From assembly GCA_034766995.1 (NCBI GenBank), contig CM068314.1, positions 40,540,808 through 40,604,807 on the forward strand: 64,000 bases of DNA, written 5' to 3'. This stretch comes from Acanthacorydalis orientalis (taxonomy: Eukaryota; Arthropoda; Insecta; Megaloptera; Corydalidae). Of this stretch, positions 27,011 through 39,853 are shown piece by piece. Positions within the stretch are counted from its first letter, which is position 1, and each line of letters starts with the position of its first letter. Under the pieces are notes generated by a model, which was not told the origin of the DNA, did no database searches, and was given only the letters and a program-made list of their open reading frames with translations. The position numbers and the translations under genes were made by a program.

Positions 27011-27152
27011 TTTTATAAATCTATTTTCTTTAAAGAAAATAGGCTACGAATGTTAATTTATCTTTGTATTAAATATATTTTCGACAGAGGATCGATTAAA
27101 TAATAGACATATTAGACATGTTACAACTATTGTATATACATACATATATTTA
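27009..27152 (+). repeat. Diverged direct repeat, unit 1
   Basis: This ~145-bp unit matches 27396-27540. Shared landmarks include TTTTCGACAGAGGATCGATT and ATATTAGACATGTTACAAC. It is preceded by a long (TA)n tract and followed by a CA/TA-rich tract, as is its partner. By eye the copies are about 80% identical. Confidence 0.85.
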
Positions 27153-27194
27153 TATATTCATATGTGCATATATATATATAGATATATATATATA

Positions 27195-27382
27195 GGGTGC
27201 TTCAACTTAAGCTTCCACACGAAAGTATTAAAAAAACATGTTATCCCCTATTTAGTATTTTAGTTCAATTGTATTTTAGTATTGAATTGAATTAAAATAC
27301 TTAATAAAAAAATACTTGACTTTTCTTTACCCCTGCGTCCCCTTTTAATAATTTCCATTTGGAAGCCTAAATTAAATCATCC
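27195..27382. mobile_element. 188-bp MITE with terminal inverted repeats
   Basis: The left end GGGTGCTTCAACTTAAGCTT and the inward-read right end GGATGATTTAATTTAGGCTT are imperfect inverted repeats, both continuing into CCA. The element is flanked by TA inside (TA)n tracts on both sides. The middle is AT-rich with no ORF. TA flanks fit a Tc1/mariner-type MITE. Confidence 0.72.
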
Positions 27383-27395
27383 TATATATATATAT

Positions 27396-27540
27396 AGTTT
27401 ATAAACCTATTTTCTCTAAATAAAGTAGACTATGAATATTAATCTATCTTCGTATTGAATCTGTTTTCGACAGAGGATCGATTGGAGAATATACATATTA
27501 GACATGTTACAACCATTGTATATACATACACACATTTATA
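27396..27540 (+). repeat. Diverged direct repeat, unit 2
   Basis: Second unit of the duplication. It carries the same landmarks (GTTTTCGACAGAGGATCGATT, ACATATTAGACATGTTACAACC) about 387 bp downstream of unit 1. The 188-bp MITE lies between the two units. Confidence 0.85.
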
Positions 27541-27568
27541 CACACACAGCTCACACACATATACTCAT

Positions 27569-27640
<72 letters not shown>

Positions 27641-27646
27641 GTATAT
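27526..27646. repeat. (CA)n(TA)n microsatellite
   Basis: CACACA, TA and TATG runs directly after unit 2 of the local duplication. Confidence 0.95.
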
Positions 27647-28054
27647 AACTTAAGAAAACATCCATGTACATTCTAAAAACTCCTTTGGAATTTTAGTTAT
27701 AAATAACACGTTAGAGTGTTAAGAAATCGTTCAATGCTCCAAGTACTGATTAAAAATACGTTGGTTTGTTTAAATGCATTTGTGCATAAATAACCACTAA
27801 TGTTTTCATTACTGGTCTGTTAGTCTTGCATTACTTTTGTTGCATGTCACATGTTGAAATGTTTTAGTGATATATGACGATACGATGTTTTCTTCACTGA
27901 TATGTGAATTGGAAACGTATATTTTCATGTTTATGAAATTAACTTACTAATAGTTCAATTTATACACGTACATCCTGGTTCTTTACAAATATATCCAAAA
28001 TATAAAAAATTGTAATTTATGAATATAAGTTTACATACATACATAGATGTATGT

Positions 28055-28059
<5 letters not shown>

Positions 28060-28121
<62 letters not shown>

Positions 28122-28125
28122 TATT
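28060..28125. repeat. (TA)n(GATA)n microsatellite
   Basis: TA passes into seven or so GATA units. A (TA)n tract follows at 28868-28915. Confidence 0.95.
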
Positions 28126-28862
28126 CTAAAAAAAATCTATCAACCAAAGCTTTTAAAGAAATAATCACATACTTCTTAATGAATTATGACGCATATCACA
28201 AAGTTCATTTGAAACTAATACTCCAATAATCATAACCCCATTGTGCCAATCATTTATCATCAGTTTTAATATACTAATTTTACTCTTAATAAATTTAAAA
28301 AAAATGGAAACCTAATAAGTTCATTTTTATTTTATAAATAAATATGTTTAATACTTTACAAATACAAATTTGTATTTATAATAAAATAAATAATTATTAG
28401 TCATATATAATATTTTAAATAAAATGATGAGGTTTTATAATATTAAATAATATATAAATCCATATCACTTGAAAATGTTAAATATAAATCTCAATCAAAT
28501 AAATACTTCTGCATTGAAATAAAATGGACAGCTGATATTTTATTTGTTACTTCCTACTCAAGATAAAACGTTCACGAGGAGACTCACGTTCACCCAACAT
28601 GATGTATTTCCTGAAAAAAATTAGGTTAAATACATGAAATAAACAACAAGACAAAAAGGAAATGAGATAATAAAAGAACAAGAATATCACTCCAAACGTA
28701 TTTGACCCATATTATTTTGATCTATGTCAGTTTTCTACTTAATTTTCAATATTTAATCTTTATTTCATTGTAATTTCTCTCACTTATACATTTTTTATCA
28801 TTTTATTGCTCTTTTCGTACAATTTTGCATCAATTTAAACTTATCTATCCAAGTGTATATAC

Positions 28863-28917
<55 letters not shown>

Positions 28918-29748
28918 AAAGAATAACCTAAATAATATCACTTATTGTTAAATTATTAGTTAATATTATTAATTTACATATTATGAAGAGGAATATATAA
29001 TTCAGAAACCTGAATGTGCTATTATTCAAGCAGTTAATTTAGCACAAAATACCAACTTATTTTTAAAATGTACTCGTTAATTTCGTCTGCAATTTTGCAT
29101 ACTCTTCTTGTATGATGTTCCATATATTATATAAATTGAAAAACGATGAATGATTTATTTTTATGCAGAGAATTTTTATACGTAAAAACTAAATGAATAC
29201 AGATATATTCATACGTTTTCTATGAGGACCTGAAATTGTTGTTGTGTATAAAAATACTGTTTCAGTTATTGAATATAAAATTAAAGATGAAATTGCTTGT
29301 TTTAAAGATATTTTACTAGGAAAGAGAACTTAAGGTTCGGAATATGTTACACTTGCAGTAGTTTTAATCGAATGAGTAATATGTCAAGTTGCTGATCAAT
29401 GTTTTTTGGTTCATGCTCCAGCTTTTAATGAATACCATCCATCAATAAGATATCGTTTATCTCTAATAAACTGAAATTTGACGTTTCAAAATAATCCAAG
29501 CAAAAGTATGTTCAAAATAAGTAATTTGTCTATCAACTATTTTATTCAAAATATTTATAGTTTCGTAGACTTCTTTCGGTTATTTGTTTCATTAAAATTT
29601 TATAAATACTTATGCTTTGCTCAACACATATTTCGACAAATGCAGTTTTGTACCAGTATCCGATTCAAATTTAATTTAGGTAACATCAAATTGATAACTT
29701 ATTGCTCGGTATTTAGAAGATAACATTTTTGACAAAGATATATATATA

Positions 29749-31036
29749 TTAGGTTGGTACAAAAATAATTACTGTTTTTACGTATCGACTATAAAGACAC
29801 ATATATCATATATCAGTTAAAAATTATATTTATTAATCAAAGTAAAAATCATTGACCATGCACACATTTCTCCCAATGGGAAACAAGTTCGTTTATTCCT
29901 ACAAAATAGAATTCTGAAAACCCGGAATTTACAAGTTCATCGAAAACGTTTTAGGCTGATGCTTGATCGTTGAAAACATTATTTCGTAGGAAAATACTCA
30001 AATGTTTAAAAAAATGATAATCTGTCGGAGACAGGTCCGGAGAATAAGGTGGGTAAGGAAAGATTTCATAACCCAGTTCATTTAATTTTTTAACGTCATA
30101 TATGAGACATGTGTCCGGGCGTTGTAATGAAGAATAATTGGTCCTCTTCGTTTGACTAATGCTAGCTGTAAATGATGTAACTTCTTATTTATTTTCTCAA
30201 TTTCCTAACAATATTTTTCTGCTGTTATTGTTTCACCAGGATTTAAGAAGATGTAGTGAATGATGCCACTTGCCAACCACCAAACATTGGCCATAATCTT
30301 TTTTTTCATGAAGCCTCGGAAACTGTTTTGGTGCTTCTCCTCAGTCTAACCACTGCGATGAACGTTTCATATTGTTGTAGAGAATCTACTTTTCATCACA
30401 TGTGACAATGCCATCAAGAAAGGGATCATTTTTGTTACGCAAAAGGAGCGCAGAGAAGACTTCCTATTTCCGAATTGCTTGATGTTCGTTTAGTTCATAC
30501 TGCACCCATTTATCCAGCTTTTTTGTTTTTCCAATTAGGCTCGAATGTTGAACAACTGCTGAATGATCAACATTGAGTTCTTCTGCTACCTCTCGAGTTG
30601 TTTTACGTGGGTCCGCTACAATAATTGTTCTGAAATCATTATTGTCTACAGCTGAATGACGTCCACGATCCTCCTCATCATCAAGGATTTCGTTTCCATT
30701 ACGAAATTTTTGAAACCAGTGTTGAGGTGTACGTTCACTATTGACTCTTCGAAAAAAACAAATTTCATATTTCGAACAGTTTCTATTGTTTTACGCCCCA
30801 ATTTAAACTCATGCAACAAAATCACGCGAATTTGTTTTTTTCTATGACTATTTTAAGAGGTTATATCCAACAACACCAAAGAATGAAAACAATAGACATA
30901 AGCTGAAATCATTACTGCTAATTTCATTATTTACAATCATGTAATCACATGACTATAACAAAAGATGACGGTAACTAGAAAAATCATTGCCAAACTTAAA
31001 ATGATAAAAACCGCAATTATTTTTGCACCAACGTAA
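29749..31036 (-). mobile_element. Full-length dead mariner (Hsmar1/cecropia-like), copy 1
   Basis: The 1288-bp element has ends TTAGGTTGGTACAAAAATAA (left) and TTACGTTGGTGCAAAAATAA (right, read inward), with TA flanks at 29747-29748 and 31037-31038. Its length matches intact mariners of this type. It shares layout, orientation and most of its sequence with 59435-60716. The transposase is decayed on the minus strand (separate entry). Confidence 0.93.
29900..30845 (-). pseudogene. Decayed mariner transposase, copy 1
   Basis: Minus-strand fragments follow the SETMAR/Hsmar1 transposase order: HEFKLG, WFQKFRNGNEILDDEEDRGR, the second HTH with LNVDHSAVV, KTKKLDKWV, then the catalytic core. Lesions visible: the expected start codon is ATA (30843-30845), the Trp of the first catalytic motif CDEKWILYN is a TAG stop, and the second catalytic Asp is Tyr (LHYNAR instead of LHDNAR). 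The third motif, YSPDLSPTDYHFFKH, is intact. The protein cannot be active. Confidence 0.88.
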
Positions 31037-32089
31037 TATAATCTCGACAACGTGTATATTATATAATCGATTTTCTTTATTCATTAAAATCAAAGTTTCA
31101 CCCGTCGACTTCTGTGCAAACAATAAACTGTAAATGTACACACACACACATATTATGTACGTAATTAAATAAACAAAGCCAGTAAATTCTTAATGACGTC
31201 AAGCTCACTCAGATGTATAGCATAAATACTGACATATATCATCTGTTCTAAAATTTGGTATTCTCATAACGTGTTAAATAAACTAAATGTTAAGCATGTT
31301 AAGAAAATAAATATATATATTTTAAATCTCAATGACTATCGTTTTTATATAAGTATTTTTCAATGATGTTTATAGATATATTCGTCAATTTTATAAGAAA
31401 ATGTAAATATTTATTGTCATTGAATATTCAAGAACCGTTTTATTTTCAGTCTATTGAACTGAATGCAAGTAAATATTAGGATTTAAATAAGTACATGCTT
31501 TTTTAATGTATTTAAATCATAAATATGCAAAAATATTTTCAGTTGATTACTTGAATTTTTTTCTAAAATCCTTTCATTATATTGAATACATATTTTATTT
31601 TTAGAAACGTATCGAAGTTGTATTCAAAAACTTTCTACCAATTTCATATCATAAAATACAATCATTTTTTATTAAAAATAAAAGACTGCCAAAGTAGATC
31701 GTAAATGTATGTTTATAAAATCGTAATATATCAAACATTGAAAAAATAATTTTCTTTTTTTATGAAAATATCAAATTCTATCAACTCTTATCTTAAAAAA
31801 GTTTTCAAATGATTATAAAAAATATCTAATTCGATTATCATATCAGCTTTTTCATAAAATCGATATACTACTAAAAAATTCCATCGGAAACATGTACATT
31901 GAAAAACTAATGAAATCATTTATCCAAACTCGTAGGTCGCTTAATTGGATAAACTTTTTTTATCCGATTTCAATTTCACAAGTAAACGTCTGAATTATTA
32001 GTAGTTTTATTAATAATTTCGTTTTTATCGGCAATTATACACGTACTGAAAAATCCATCTCGAGAAAAAAGAAAATAAAACACTCATGT

Positions 32090-32340
32090 CTACAAGTCTT
32101 GTCCATGTCAATAGAATTGCTGTTATCTGAAGTGTTTGCCTTTCATCGTAATAATAAGCGTATATCTTCTGCCTGTGACGTTTACATAGTTCTTGAAAGC
32201 TGTAGGCGATGTTTGTCGGAAAATGATATACCTATCTATGTGTATAACATGAATGCAATCCAAATGCAAGGATTTCATATTCTGCAGACCCAGCCTCGGC
32301 CACAATTTTGATTACTTTCATGACCTGACGTGTTGGACAA
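32090..32340. other. Island with open frames on both strands, unidentified
   Basis: Frames of 70 codons (plus, 32099-32311) and 60 codons (minus, 32123-32305) overlap in a GC-enriched patch that includes TTGAAAGCTGTAGGCGATG and CAGACCCAGCCTCGGCCAC. No domain is recognised. The double-strand openness suggests composition rather than a gene. Confidence 0.25.
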
Positions 32341-33404
32341 ACGCAAATGTAAAAACGTACATGTTGAGATAAAAACAAATCTATAATAGTAATATTTTGA
32401 TAATGCACTAACATTCATTAATATTTTCAAATGATTAATGTTTTAATAATTGCACATGTAAATTATGAATTATGATTGCTCTTAAAATAAATAAAAAAAT
32501 ACCTAATAATATTCTGTACTGCATTTTTAAACTGAAACATAAGAAAATCATTTTATTTACGATTACAGAATCATTTACAATATTTTTTTATTTTAGTATT
32601 GCTACAATTAATAAAAATGTTTTGCTTATATATATATATATGATATGATATTAATAAAATTTTTGGTTATTTTCTAATTTCGCTATTACAATAATAGATA
32701 GACTTCTTTATTTAAATATATAATATAATCATTTCAATATGACAGTTTCTCGCCAGTAAACTAATTCTATCCAATTAATATTAATAATAATTTAATATTA
32801 CTAAAGTAACATTGATTCTCCTATATTTCTCTGTAGGTGTTTCTGAAACCACTTGTCAGTTTCTGGTACGCATCTTAATTAAATATATGATTTAAGTGAA
32901 ATTTGATTCAGGATATAGTGCATAAACAATTTAATAACTGAAAATTGAAATAATTAACAAAATGTTTAGCAAAAGTTCGTACTTACATTTTAGTTTACTT
33001 TATATTTTTAGAAAATCTATATTTTAAATAATGTTTTTTTTGTATTTCATGGAGTAATATCAATTTTTTTGATAAATATATAGATATAAAATAAACAATA
33101 ATATATGATAGCCAACATCTTCTTTACGAAGAATATGAATACCTTCAATAAATAATCAGTATTTCACAAACATTTAGTAACAACAACATTTTTTATCAAA
33201 TGAATACACGATTTTGTGTAACAAGAAATGTAAAATTTCAATCATTTAAATTTAATATTTACACAAATGAAAACAGATTTAAATAAATTAAAAGTTTACT
33301 TGCATTCATGAATTTTCACAACATGAATTCTTATAATTCTCATTCGCTTTTTATGATAATTTTTTCAAATAAAAATGTATTCGTATGTATATTTGTTTGT
33401 ATAT

Positions 33405-33461
33405 ATACATACATATATATATATATATATATATGTATATGTATGTATGTATGTATGTATA
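33405..33461. repeat. (TA)n(TATG)n microsatellite
   Basis: TA core with CATA and TATG borders. A second tract is at 33799-33862. Confidence 0.9.
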
Positions 33462-33796
33462 ATGCGTATTCCGTCTTTTTATTCTTGTTTCTCAGAAAAA
33501 AAACTTAGACTAACTGTTGTTTTGTTCCTTTGGGCTAATTTTCAAACAATAATATTACCAAGAACATTTTAAGGAAGAACATATTTTTTAATTTAATGAT
33601 ATAGCTATTTATGTTCCTTGGTGAATTTTCTTGCAGTGAATTAAATTGTTCATAAATCATAATTGTTTGAGAAATTGGAATTATATTTATGAAAAATACA
33701 GCCTGAATTTAATTAATTGTTTTATTAACTTTTAAACATTATTTCTTGTAAATATTAGTGTATACTTTTTAATCTTAAAAATGTCTGTAATATGTG

Positions 33797-33837
<41 letters not shown>

Positions 33838-34581
33838 ATATATATATGTATATGTATATATCAAAATAGAAAATTTGAACAAAATAGCTATCTAATTATT
33901 TATTCCGCTAACAATTAAATTAAAAATATTTCAATTAAACTGTTACCAAACATTTTTTCCACATATCATGTGGACTTTCACATTTTTGTGGATGGGTTAA
34001 ATAATATGAATTAAAATCAAATATGAAAAGTGTTATTTATATAATTTTTATTCGTGAAAATAAATTCAAATCATGGTATTTTACTTTAGAATTTAGAAAT
34101 TTGATACATATTTTTAGTGACAAATAATGACGATCACTTAATTTCTTATTAATGACATTCTTCTTGAAAATATTTAAAGAATGATCAGGAATATTAGCTG
34201 TAGTTTAATTTAATACATCGTTTATCTCAAAAATATTTGAAATATTTTAGTGAATATTTTAAATGTTATTTGTAGTTCAATTCTATTACTACATACATGT
34301 ATTATAAGTGTGTATAACATGCAACATACTATTGAATATAATAGAAATCAGTTACACGAAACAATACGAAACTGGTTATATTTCCACTGTATAACCGTTA
34401 CTTGTTCGTATATCATTAACAAGTGTACACCATTAAATATTATTTTTTCTATATAAATCCCAATGATCGTCAATTATATTCGAAATGAATACATGTTTTA
34501 CGTAAGAAATTTTAAATAAAATATGCATAAATATCTAAAAACAGTATAAAAATATATTCATCACTTTAACATTAAAATATA

Positions 34582-35097
34582 TTAGGATGGTAGGAAAATA
34601 ATTGCGATTCTTATTTTATAAATTCTAATCTTATTTTTTCAATAAAAATGTATTTCATCGTATTCATGTTAATATAATTTTGAAATGAATTTTAGGTTGG
34701 TATTTTTGTAGCATCGACTTTGGTTTTATTATTAATTTTGCTTCAAGTTGGGCTATTGACTTAAAGATGGAAAAGAAGCAAATAAGAGTAAAATTTTTGT
34801 ACGAGTTCAAAACAGGTGGTAAAGCTGCAGAAATTGGTCGTAAACTAAACGATGCTTCTGCTGTGGGTACTGTAACGTGCGACGAAAAAGTGGATCCTTT
34901 ACAACAGAAAGTGGTCTGTACAATTGTTGGACAAAAATAAAACCTAGAGCATCCGGAATTTTACATCACCGGAATAGATCAACTTGTAATTAATTAGTAA
35001 AAATTTATCTATTCTAATGATTCTTATTTCGATAAATAAAGTTAATTATTAGCTGACAAAAAGGTCGTAACCCACAATTATTTTTCTACCAACCTAA
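34582..35097 (+). mobile_element. Internally deleted mariner derivative (516 bp)
   Basis: The ends are TTAGGATGGTAGGAAAATAA and, reading inward from the right, TTAGGTTGGTAGAAAAATAA, with TA at 34580-34581 and 35098-35099. Inside, three pieces of a transposase gene are joined by deletions: the N-terminal helix, the first catalytic motif and the last residues before the stop. It belongs to the same end-sequence family as 37540-37990 and 49327-49406. Confidence 0.9.
34767..35029 (+). pseudogene. Three-piece mariner transposase remnant
   Basis: ATG at 34767 opens MEKKQIRVKFLYEFKTGGKA, then RKLNDASAVG, the start of the HTH region. The frame jumps directly to VTCDEK, the first catalytic Asp motif. 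A one-base shift is then needed to read WILYNRKWSVQLLDKNKT. A second jump leads to EHPEFYITGIDQLV and finally SNDSYFDK followed by a stop, the usual C-terminal end. Most of the catalytic core, with the second and third Asp, is deleted. Confidence 0.85.
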
Positions 35098-35099
35098 TA

Positions 35100-37072
35100 G
35101 TTTACGCTTTAACACAAGGGTTTGACTAAAACAATAAAAAAACTGATCAAAAATGTTCAGAAATTGATTACTAATCATTTCTTGTTGTTACCTACTTATC
35201 CGCATTTCAATAACGACACCCTCATCTTCAAAACGTTAAGATACAAACATGCATAAACCAAAATCCATATGAGTATTTCCTTTCTATACCCATAAACTCA
35301 TTATATCCCTGTTCGCAATATCTGAATTTTACTATATTATTGTTTGTTAATTAATCAAACTATCCTTATTTTTCAGTTTATTAAATATTTAAAAATATTA
35401 CAAAGTCTCATTAACTATTAATCTTTCAGTCGATGGCTTAGACACATACACATATTTATATTTTACAAGTTTTCCAAGATAGATAAACTAAGTTAGTATA
35501 GGTGTCATAAAATATTTTCTATTCTTTTTAAAAAAAACTACGAGCTTGTAAAAATTGAAAATTATTTATTAAATAATTAAAAACAGTGATTATAATTATT
35601 AAGTACTCGAAATATTTAAAAAATCACTCCAAAATAATATACTCGTATTTAAAATTATAAAAAAATATTAAGTCTAAAGGAACTTTTAATTGATACCAGA
35701 ACGAATTTTTGTATTTGATATTATTATAATATAAATATATTTTATTATGACACAATTTAATATCTATTTAATTATATTCAAATCGCAGGTATTGAAAAAT
35801 ATTCAGTTTTTATATTTGAAAAGTTCTGAAAAATTCTGTATTTAAACAAAACGCGACTATAATTGAATGTACATATATTCCGGTTATAACTTATTTTAAT
35901 ATTATCGCCGTCTTATTATTTTTATGTATTTTTGATCAATATCTTATTTAAATCATTATTTATAATAAAAAAAGAACAAATTATAAAATATGATAATTTT
36001 TTATAATTTGGATCCGACACAACGTTGTAAACAAAATCATTGAAATTTATTTCTGAAAAACCGTTTCTCTGTTCTGAACTGAAATCTGTAAAATTACTTA
36101 ACTATTGTTTTTAAATATATTTATTAAAATCTGAAAAACTTCATCCAATGACATTGAATAAAAAAATCCGTATTTAAGTCTATCGAATGAAATTTATAAT
36201 AAAGACAATATTTCCTACTGCAAGCAACCATCGAACAGAATAAGGTATTTTACAATACATTAACATCATAAGATTTGTGAACTTTTAAAATACTCTTATC
36301 TCATTCGCGTATTATATCGTTTGTAATCCAAGCTTTTAAAGCTTACATTCTTATTATACACATAGCTTTTGTTATGTTTTAAGTGTACTTTAAATACACC
36401 GTACGTTATTCACAAGTACGCATTATGTCATACATATTTATTATACGTATGGTCGTTTTTAAACGATTTAATCTTTTGTAGTAATCTGACATTGCGTCAT
36501 TTTATTTTTAGTTCTTAACGGTATGAAGCAAAAATTAAACAAGTTTGTAAGCTTTCAGCATTTTTTTAAAAAAATACTTCGTTTCTATTTAAAGTAATGT
36601 GCTTATATCAAATTGTCACAAATCTTCAGTTATTATTCAAGTTTATCTTTAAATCGCATATATTTCATATTTACATTCATTTTGTTACTAATGAATATTA
36701 CATTTAAAATTAATCAAAATAATTTTAATGTCGCAATGTAAAGGTTGACTAAAAATATTTGTTATATTTTTTATCAGTTTTGTAATAATAATTATAATTT
36801 TTAGTTATGTTTAGAAAAAATAATAATTTGTCAAAATTTTTATACATTTCTTTAATACTTTTGGTGCAATATTTTTGGTTGTTAATAGCCTCTAGATTAC
36901 CCCATTGATTCCTCCTTCTTGGTACTTAATTAAAATATATTAATTATAACCAGTTTTAAATATGAAGAGTAATATAATTATCAAACACAGGAATAAAACT
37001 AGTTGAAAACAGTTTGAAAAAAATGTTATCTATCGTAAAAAGAGCAGCAAGAGTAAAATGACAATTTTAAAT

Positions 37073-37103
<31 letters not shown>

Positions 37104-37539
37104 AGAAAACAGTTTTCCTTCAACTTATATTTTATTCCATAAATCCTGAAGTTAAAATAAAAATTATAAAATAAAAAAATATTTATATTTGGTATAAGTA
37201 TATAAAAAATTACTTCTAATTGAATTTATTTTTCAATTTTAGCAAAATAAAACTTTCTTGATTTTGCAGAAATATAAAACGCATTTTTAAAATTTCAGTA
37301 ATCGACAAAAAGTCATATTTGTCATTAAAATACGTGTGTAATGTATATTTTATTCGTATATTAATTTACATTATTACTGATATATGTTAAGTAGAGCTAA
37401 TTTAATTGTCCTTATTAGATAAAATATGTTTAAATGGTTACATTTATTGCACGTTAATGGATGTAGGTGGTTCACTCCTAAAGTATTGATCTATTTATTT
37501 TCGGAACATAACTTTCCTTATAATAGACAGAAACATTAA
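35100..37539. other. AT-rich unique DNA between two related mariners
   Basis: One short TA tract (37074-37101); nothing else recognised. Confidence 0.55.
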
Positions 37540-37990
37540 TTAGGTAGGTAGAAAATTATTTTCTGTTTATGACTTCCAAATTCATATAATTTTTTTGTTT
37601 TTTGATTTTCTTGGCTGTTTTAAGGGGCTCAGAACTGATGAGTGACTAACGGCTAACTTTTGTGCAAGCTCTAGAATTGTTGTTTGTGGTTTTAATTCAA
37701 CTAATGCCTTCAGTTGGTGGTTATGAACTGAAAGACGCCCGTGACCTTCTTCACCTTCAAGTCTCTCGTCCCCAGCACAACATTTTTGAAACCACCATTG
37801 CACCGTACATTTCCTAACAGTATCCGCACCCAAAGCATCGTTTAAATTACGAACAGTTTCTGTTGCTTTACCATCCGTTTTGAACTCACGCAAAAAACTT
37901 TCTCGTATTTGTTTCTTTTTTTATTCAAATCCTCAATTTGAAGCAAAATTAATAATAAAACCAAAGTTGATGTTATCAAAATACAGATCG
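37540..37990 (-). mobile_element. Truncated mariner, same end family as 34582-35097
   Basis: The left boundary (TTAGGTAGGTAGAAAATTATT) matches the terminal repeat of the 516-bp element. The right part (minus strand ACTTTGGTTTTATTATTAATTTTGCTTC) matches its 5' untranslated region. The outer 5' end and its terminal repeat were not found, so the right boundary is approximate. The two copies are in opposite orientation, about 2.4 kb apart. Confidence 0.8.
37582..37893 (-). pseudogene. Mariner transposase N-terminal fragment
   Basis: A 103-codon minus-strand frame reads MREFKTDGKATETVRNLNDA, then VQWWFQKCCAGDERLEGEEG, GHGRLSVHN, and ILELAQKLAVSHSSVLSPLK. These are the two helix-turn-helix modules and the GRP-like hook of mariner transposases. 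The frame ends in KSKNKKII close to the 3' terminal repeat, so the whole catalytic core is deleted. The normal start, a few codons upstream, is out of frame or altered. Confidence 0.88.
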
Positions 37991-38483
37991 AAAATGCACT
38001 TAGTCTTAATTCATTAACGATATTCGTTTGAAAAAAAATATATTACAAGGTCGATGATAGTCTATAGATTACAGTTGTCAGCCTAAAAGATTAAGCCGAT
38101 CACGATTGAAAAATCTGTTTTAGCTGGATTTTGAAAAGAGAACAAAGACATTTTGAAAAAATAATGGAGTGTCTATCAATCACATCTTTCAATAGAATTT
38201 GAACCTTATGTCCTCATTAACATTTTTGATTCATTGAAACAGAATACTAGGAGAGTGATAGGGTACAATATCATATATGTTAGAGATGAAGTCAGTTGAG
38301 GTATGCATTTTGAGATACTGTGCCATTTTCTTACTTCTTAAATTTTATTTGTAGAAATTTTCGATAAAACGAGCAAACATCCTCGTTACATTATTAAATA
38401 AGAGAGTAACCGAAAAAAAAACATAAGAAAACATATATTTTCTGTATTGTAAGAATGAAACAGTGATGATGCCGTTCCCATGA

Positions 38484-38805
38484 CTGTTATTCGTTCTCTG
38501 ATTGGTTGATGTCAATCACATGATATACGATTTCACTGTAAAACTGATAAGAAATTTATTCAAAATATTGTATTCACAGAAGCTCTTGGGAAAAAAATTG
38601 CTGGACATTTTAACATTATCTTTTGTTATGTTCATTTTTATAAAGTTTTCCGATAAAAAATTTACGAATTACAATTTACGCGGATTATTTATGTGTATAA
38701 TTTGTTGAATTTGTTAGAGGGATCGAGCGTTAGCGAGCAAAGGGTAAAGCCCTCTCGGAGGGTTGACGACCGAAGCGAGCAGGGAGCGGTGTCCCTTAGT
38801 TATAT
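38484..38805 (+). repeat. Dispersed repeat family, copy C
   Basis: Matches copies A and B from TGATTGGTTGATGTCA onward through ATTTATTCAAAATATTGTATTC, TTTATAAAGTTTTCCGATAAAAAATT and TTGTTAGAGGGA. The right end is unusually GC-rich, with GATCGAGCGTTAGCGAGC, a CCCTC-TCG-GAGGG hairpin (38750-38762) and ACCGAAGCGAGCAGGG. The upstream third seen in A and B is absent or too diverged to align. Confidence 0.72.
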
Positions 38806-39726
38806 TGAAAATAAAATAGCTGTTTCGTTGAATTTAGGAGAAACATTCTTTCAGTTTTAAATCTTTAAATTTGATTCGATTTCTTATTAATTTTTTTTTA
38901 ATCTATCATTCTAAATCAGTTTATCGTATATACTTGTCTCAATTTATTTTTCTTCGTTACATTTTCTCAAATATATGTGCAATTTTCAAAAGTATTTCTT
39001 CAATATAGAATTAAATATTGATAAATTATTTGTTAATCATAAGATTTGAGTGTGGTAATATATATATATATATATATATATCCTATATATATATATATAT
39101 AAGATTAAATCTGAAGACCTTTTTCAAGACTTTTAATAAATTAAGGAAAAGCATTCCACTCGTACAATTTGTTAAGAAAATTAAATTTACAGTCAGTGCG
39201 CACATAAAGAGATCAAAGTAAAACTAACTCAACAAATACGTTCCGTATATTTTCATAGTATTAAGATAATAATAATTGTATGAAAAGTTCTACACGCTCT
39301 TATTAAATAATAATCAGAAATATGAGCTATTATAGTAATTTGGACGCATTCGACGTCCACATAAAATAAAATTTATTACCATATTACTAAAGGACGTCGC
39401 TGGAAACGAGATAGCATTTATCGGGAAACTATAATCCGTTTGTTTATAACGTACTCAATATACGTGACCGTTAAATGTGTATCCGACATATTGTTCACTG
39501 GTATTGTTATCGATTTTAACATATGAGCAATCGTTGTGAAGTGTTTTTTATACGGGTGACATTTATTGCGTTAAAAATATCGGATGTATTTAATGAATCG
39601 ATAATTTTCGATTGGATTCACTTATTTCGATACATTGTGCTGCTATATTTAAAATATTAATGTCATGAACTAAAAATAGTTAGTTCTATTCATATCCAAA
39701 TCGAAGTTTAATGTATCAATTTTAAG

Positions 39727-39853
39727 CACACACACATCCAAGTGTGTGTGTATATGTATATATATATATAAACATACATATATGTATATATATATACATA
39801 AATATACATATATGTATATATATATATATACATATATACATACATACATACAT
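39727..39853. repeat. Long CA/TG/TA compound tract
   Basis: CACACACA, GTGTGTGT and interrupted TA over about 125 bp. A smaller TA tract lies at 39056-39101. Confidence 0.9.

Larger units (their letters stand above)
24846..29746. other. AT-rich intronic-style DNA
   Basis: Holds the local duplication with its MITE at 27009-27540 and microsatellites; otherwise nothing. Confidence 0.55.
31039..34579. other. AT-rich intronic-style DNA
   Basis: Only the island at 32090 and two microsatellites stand out. Confidence 0.55.

Noticed and set aside
28091..28125. GATA repeats as a CRISPR-like array
   Set aside because: Simple 4-bp tandem units without spacers in a eukaryotic context.
30656..30847. Plus-strand 63-codon frame in mariner copy 1
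   Set aside because: Antisense to the transposase HTH region.
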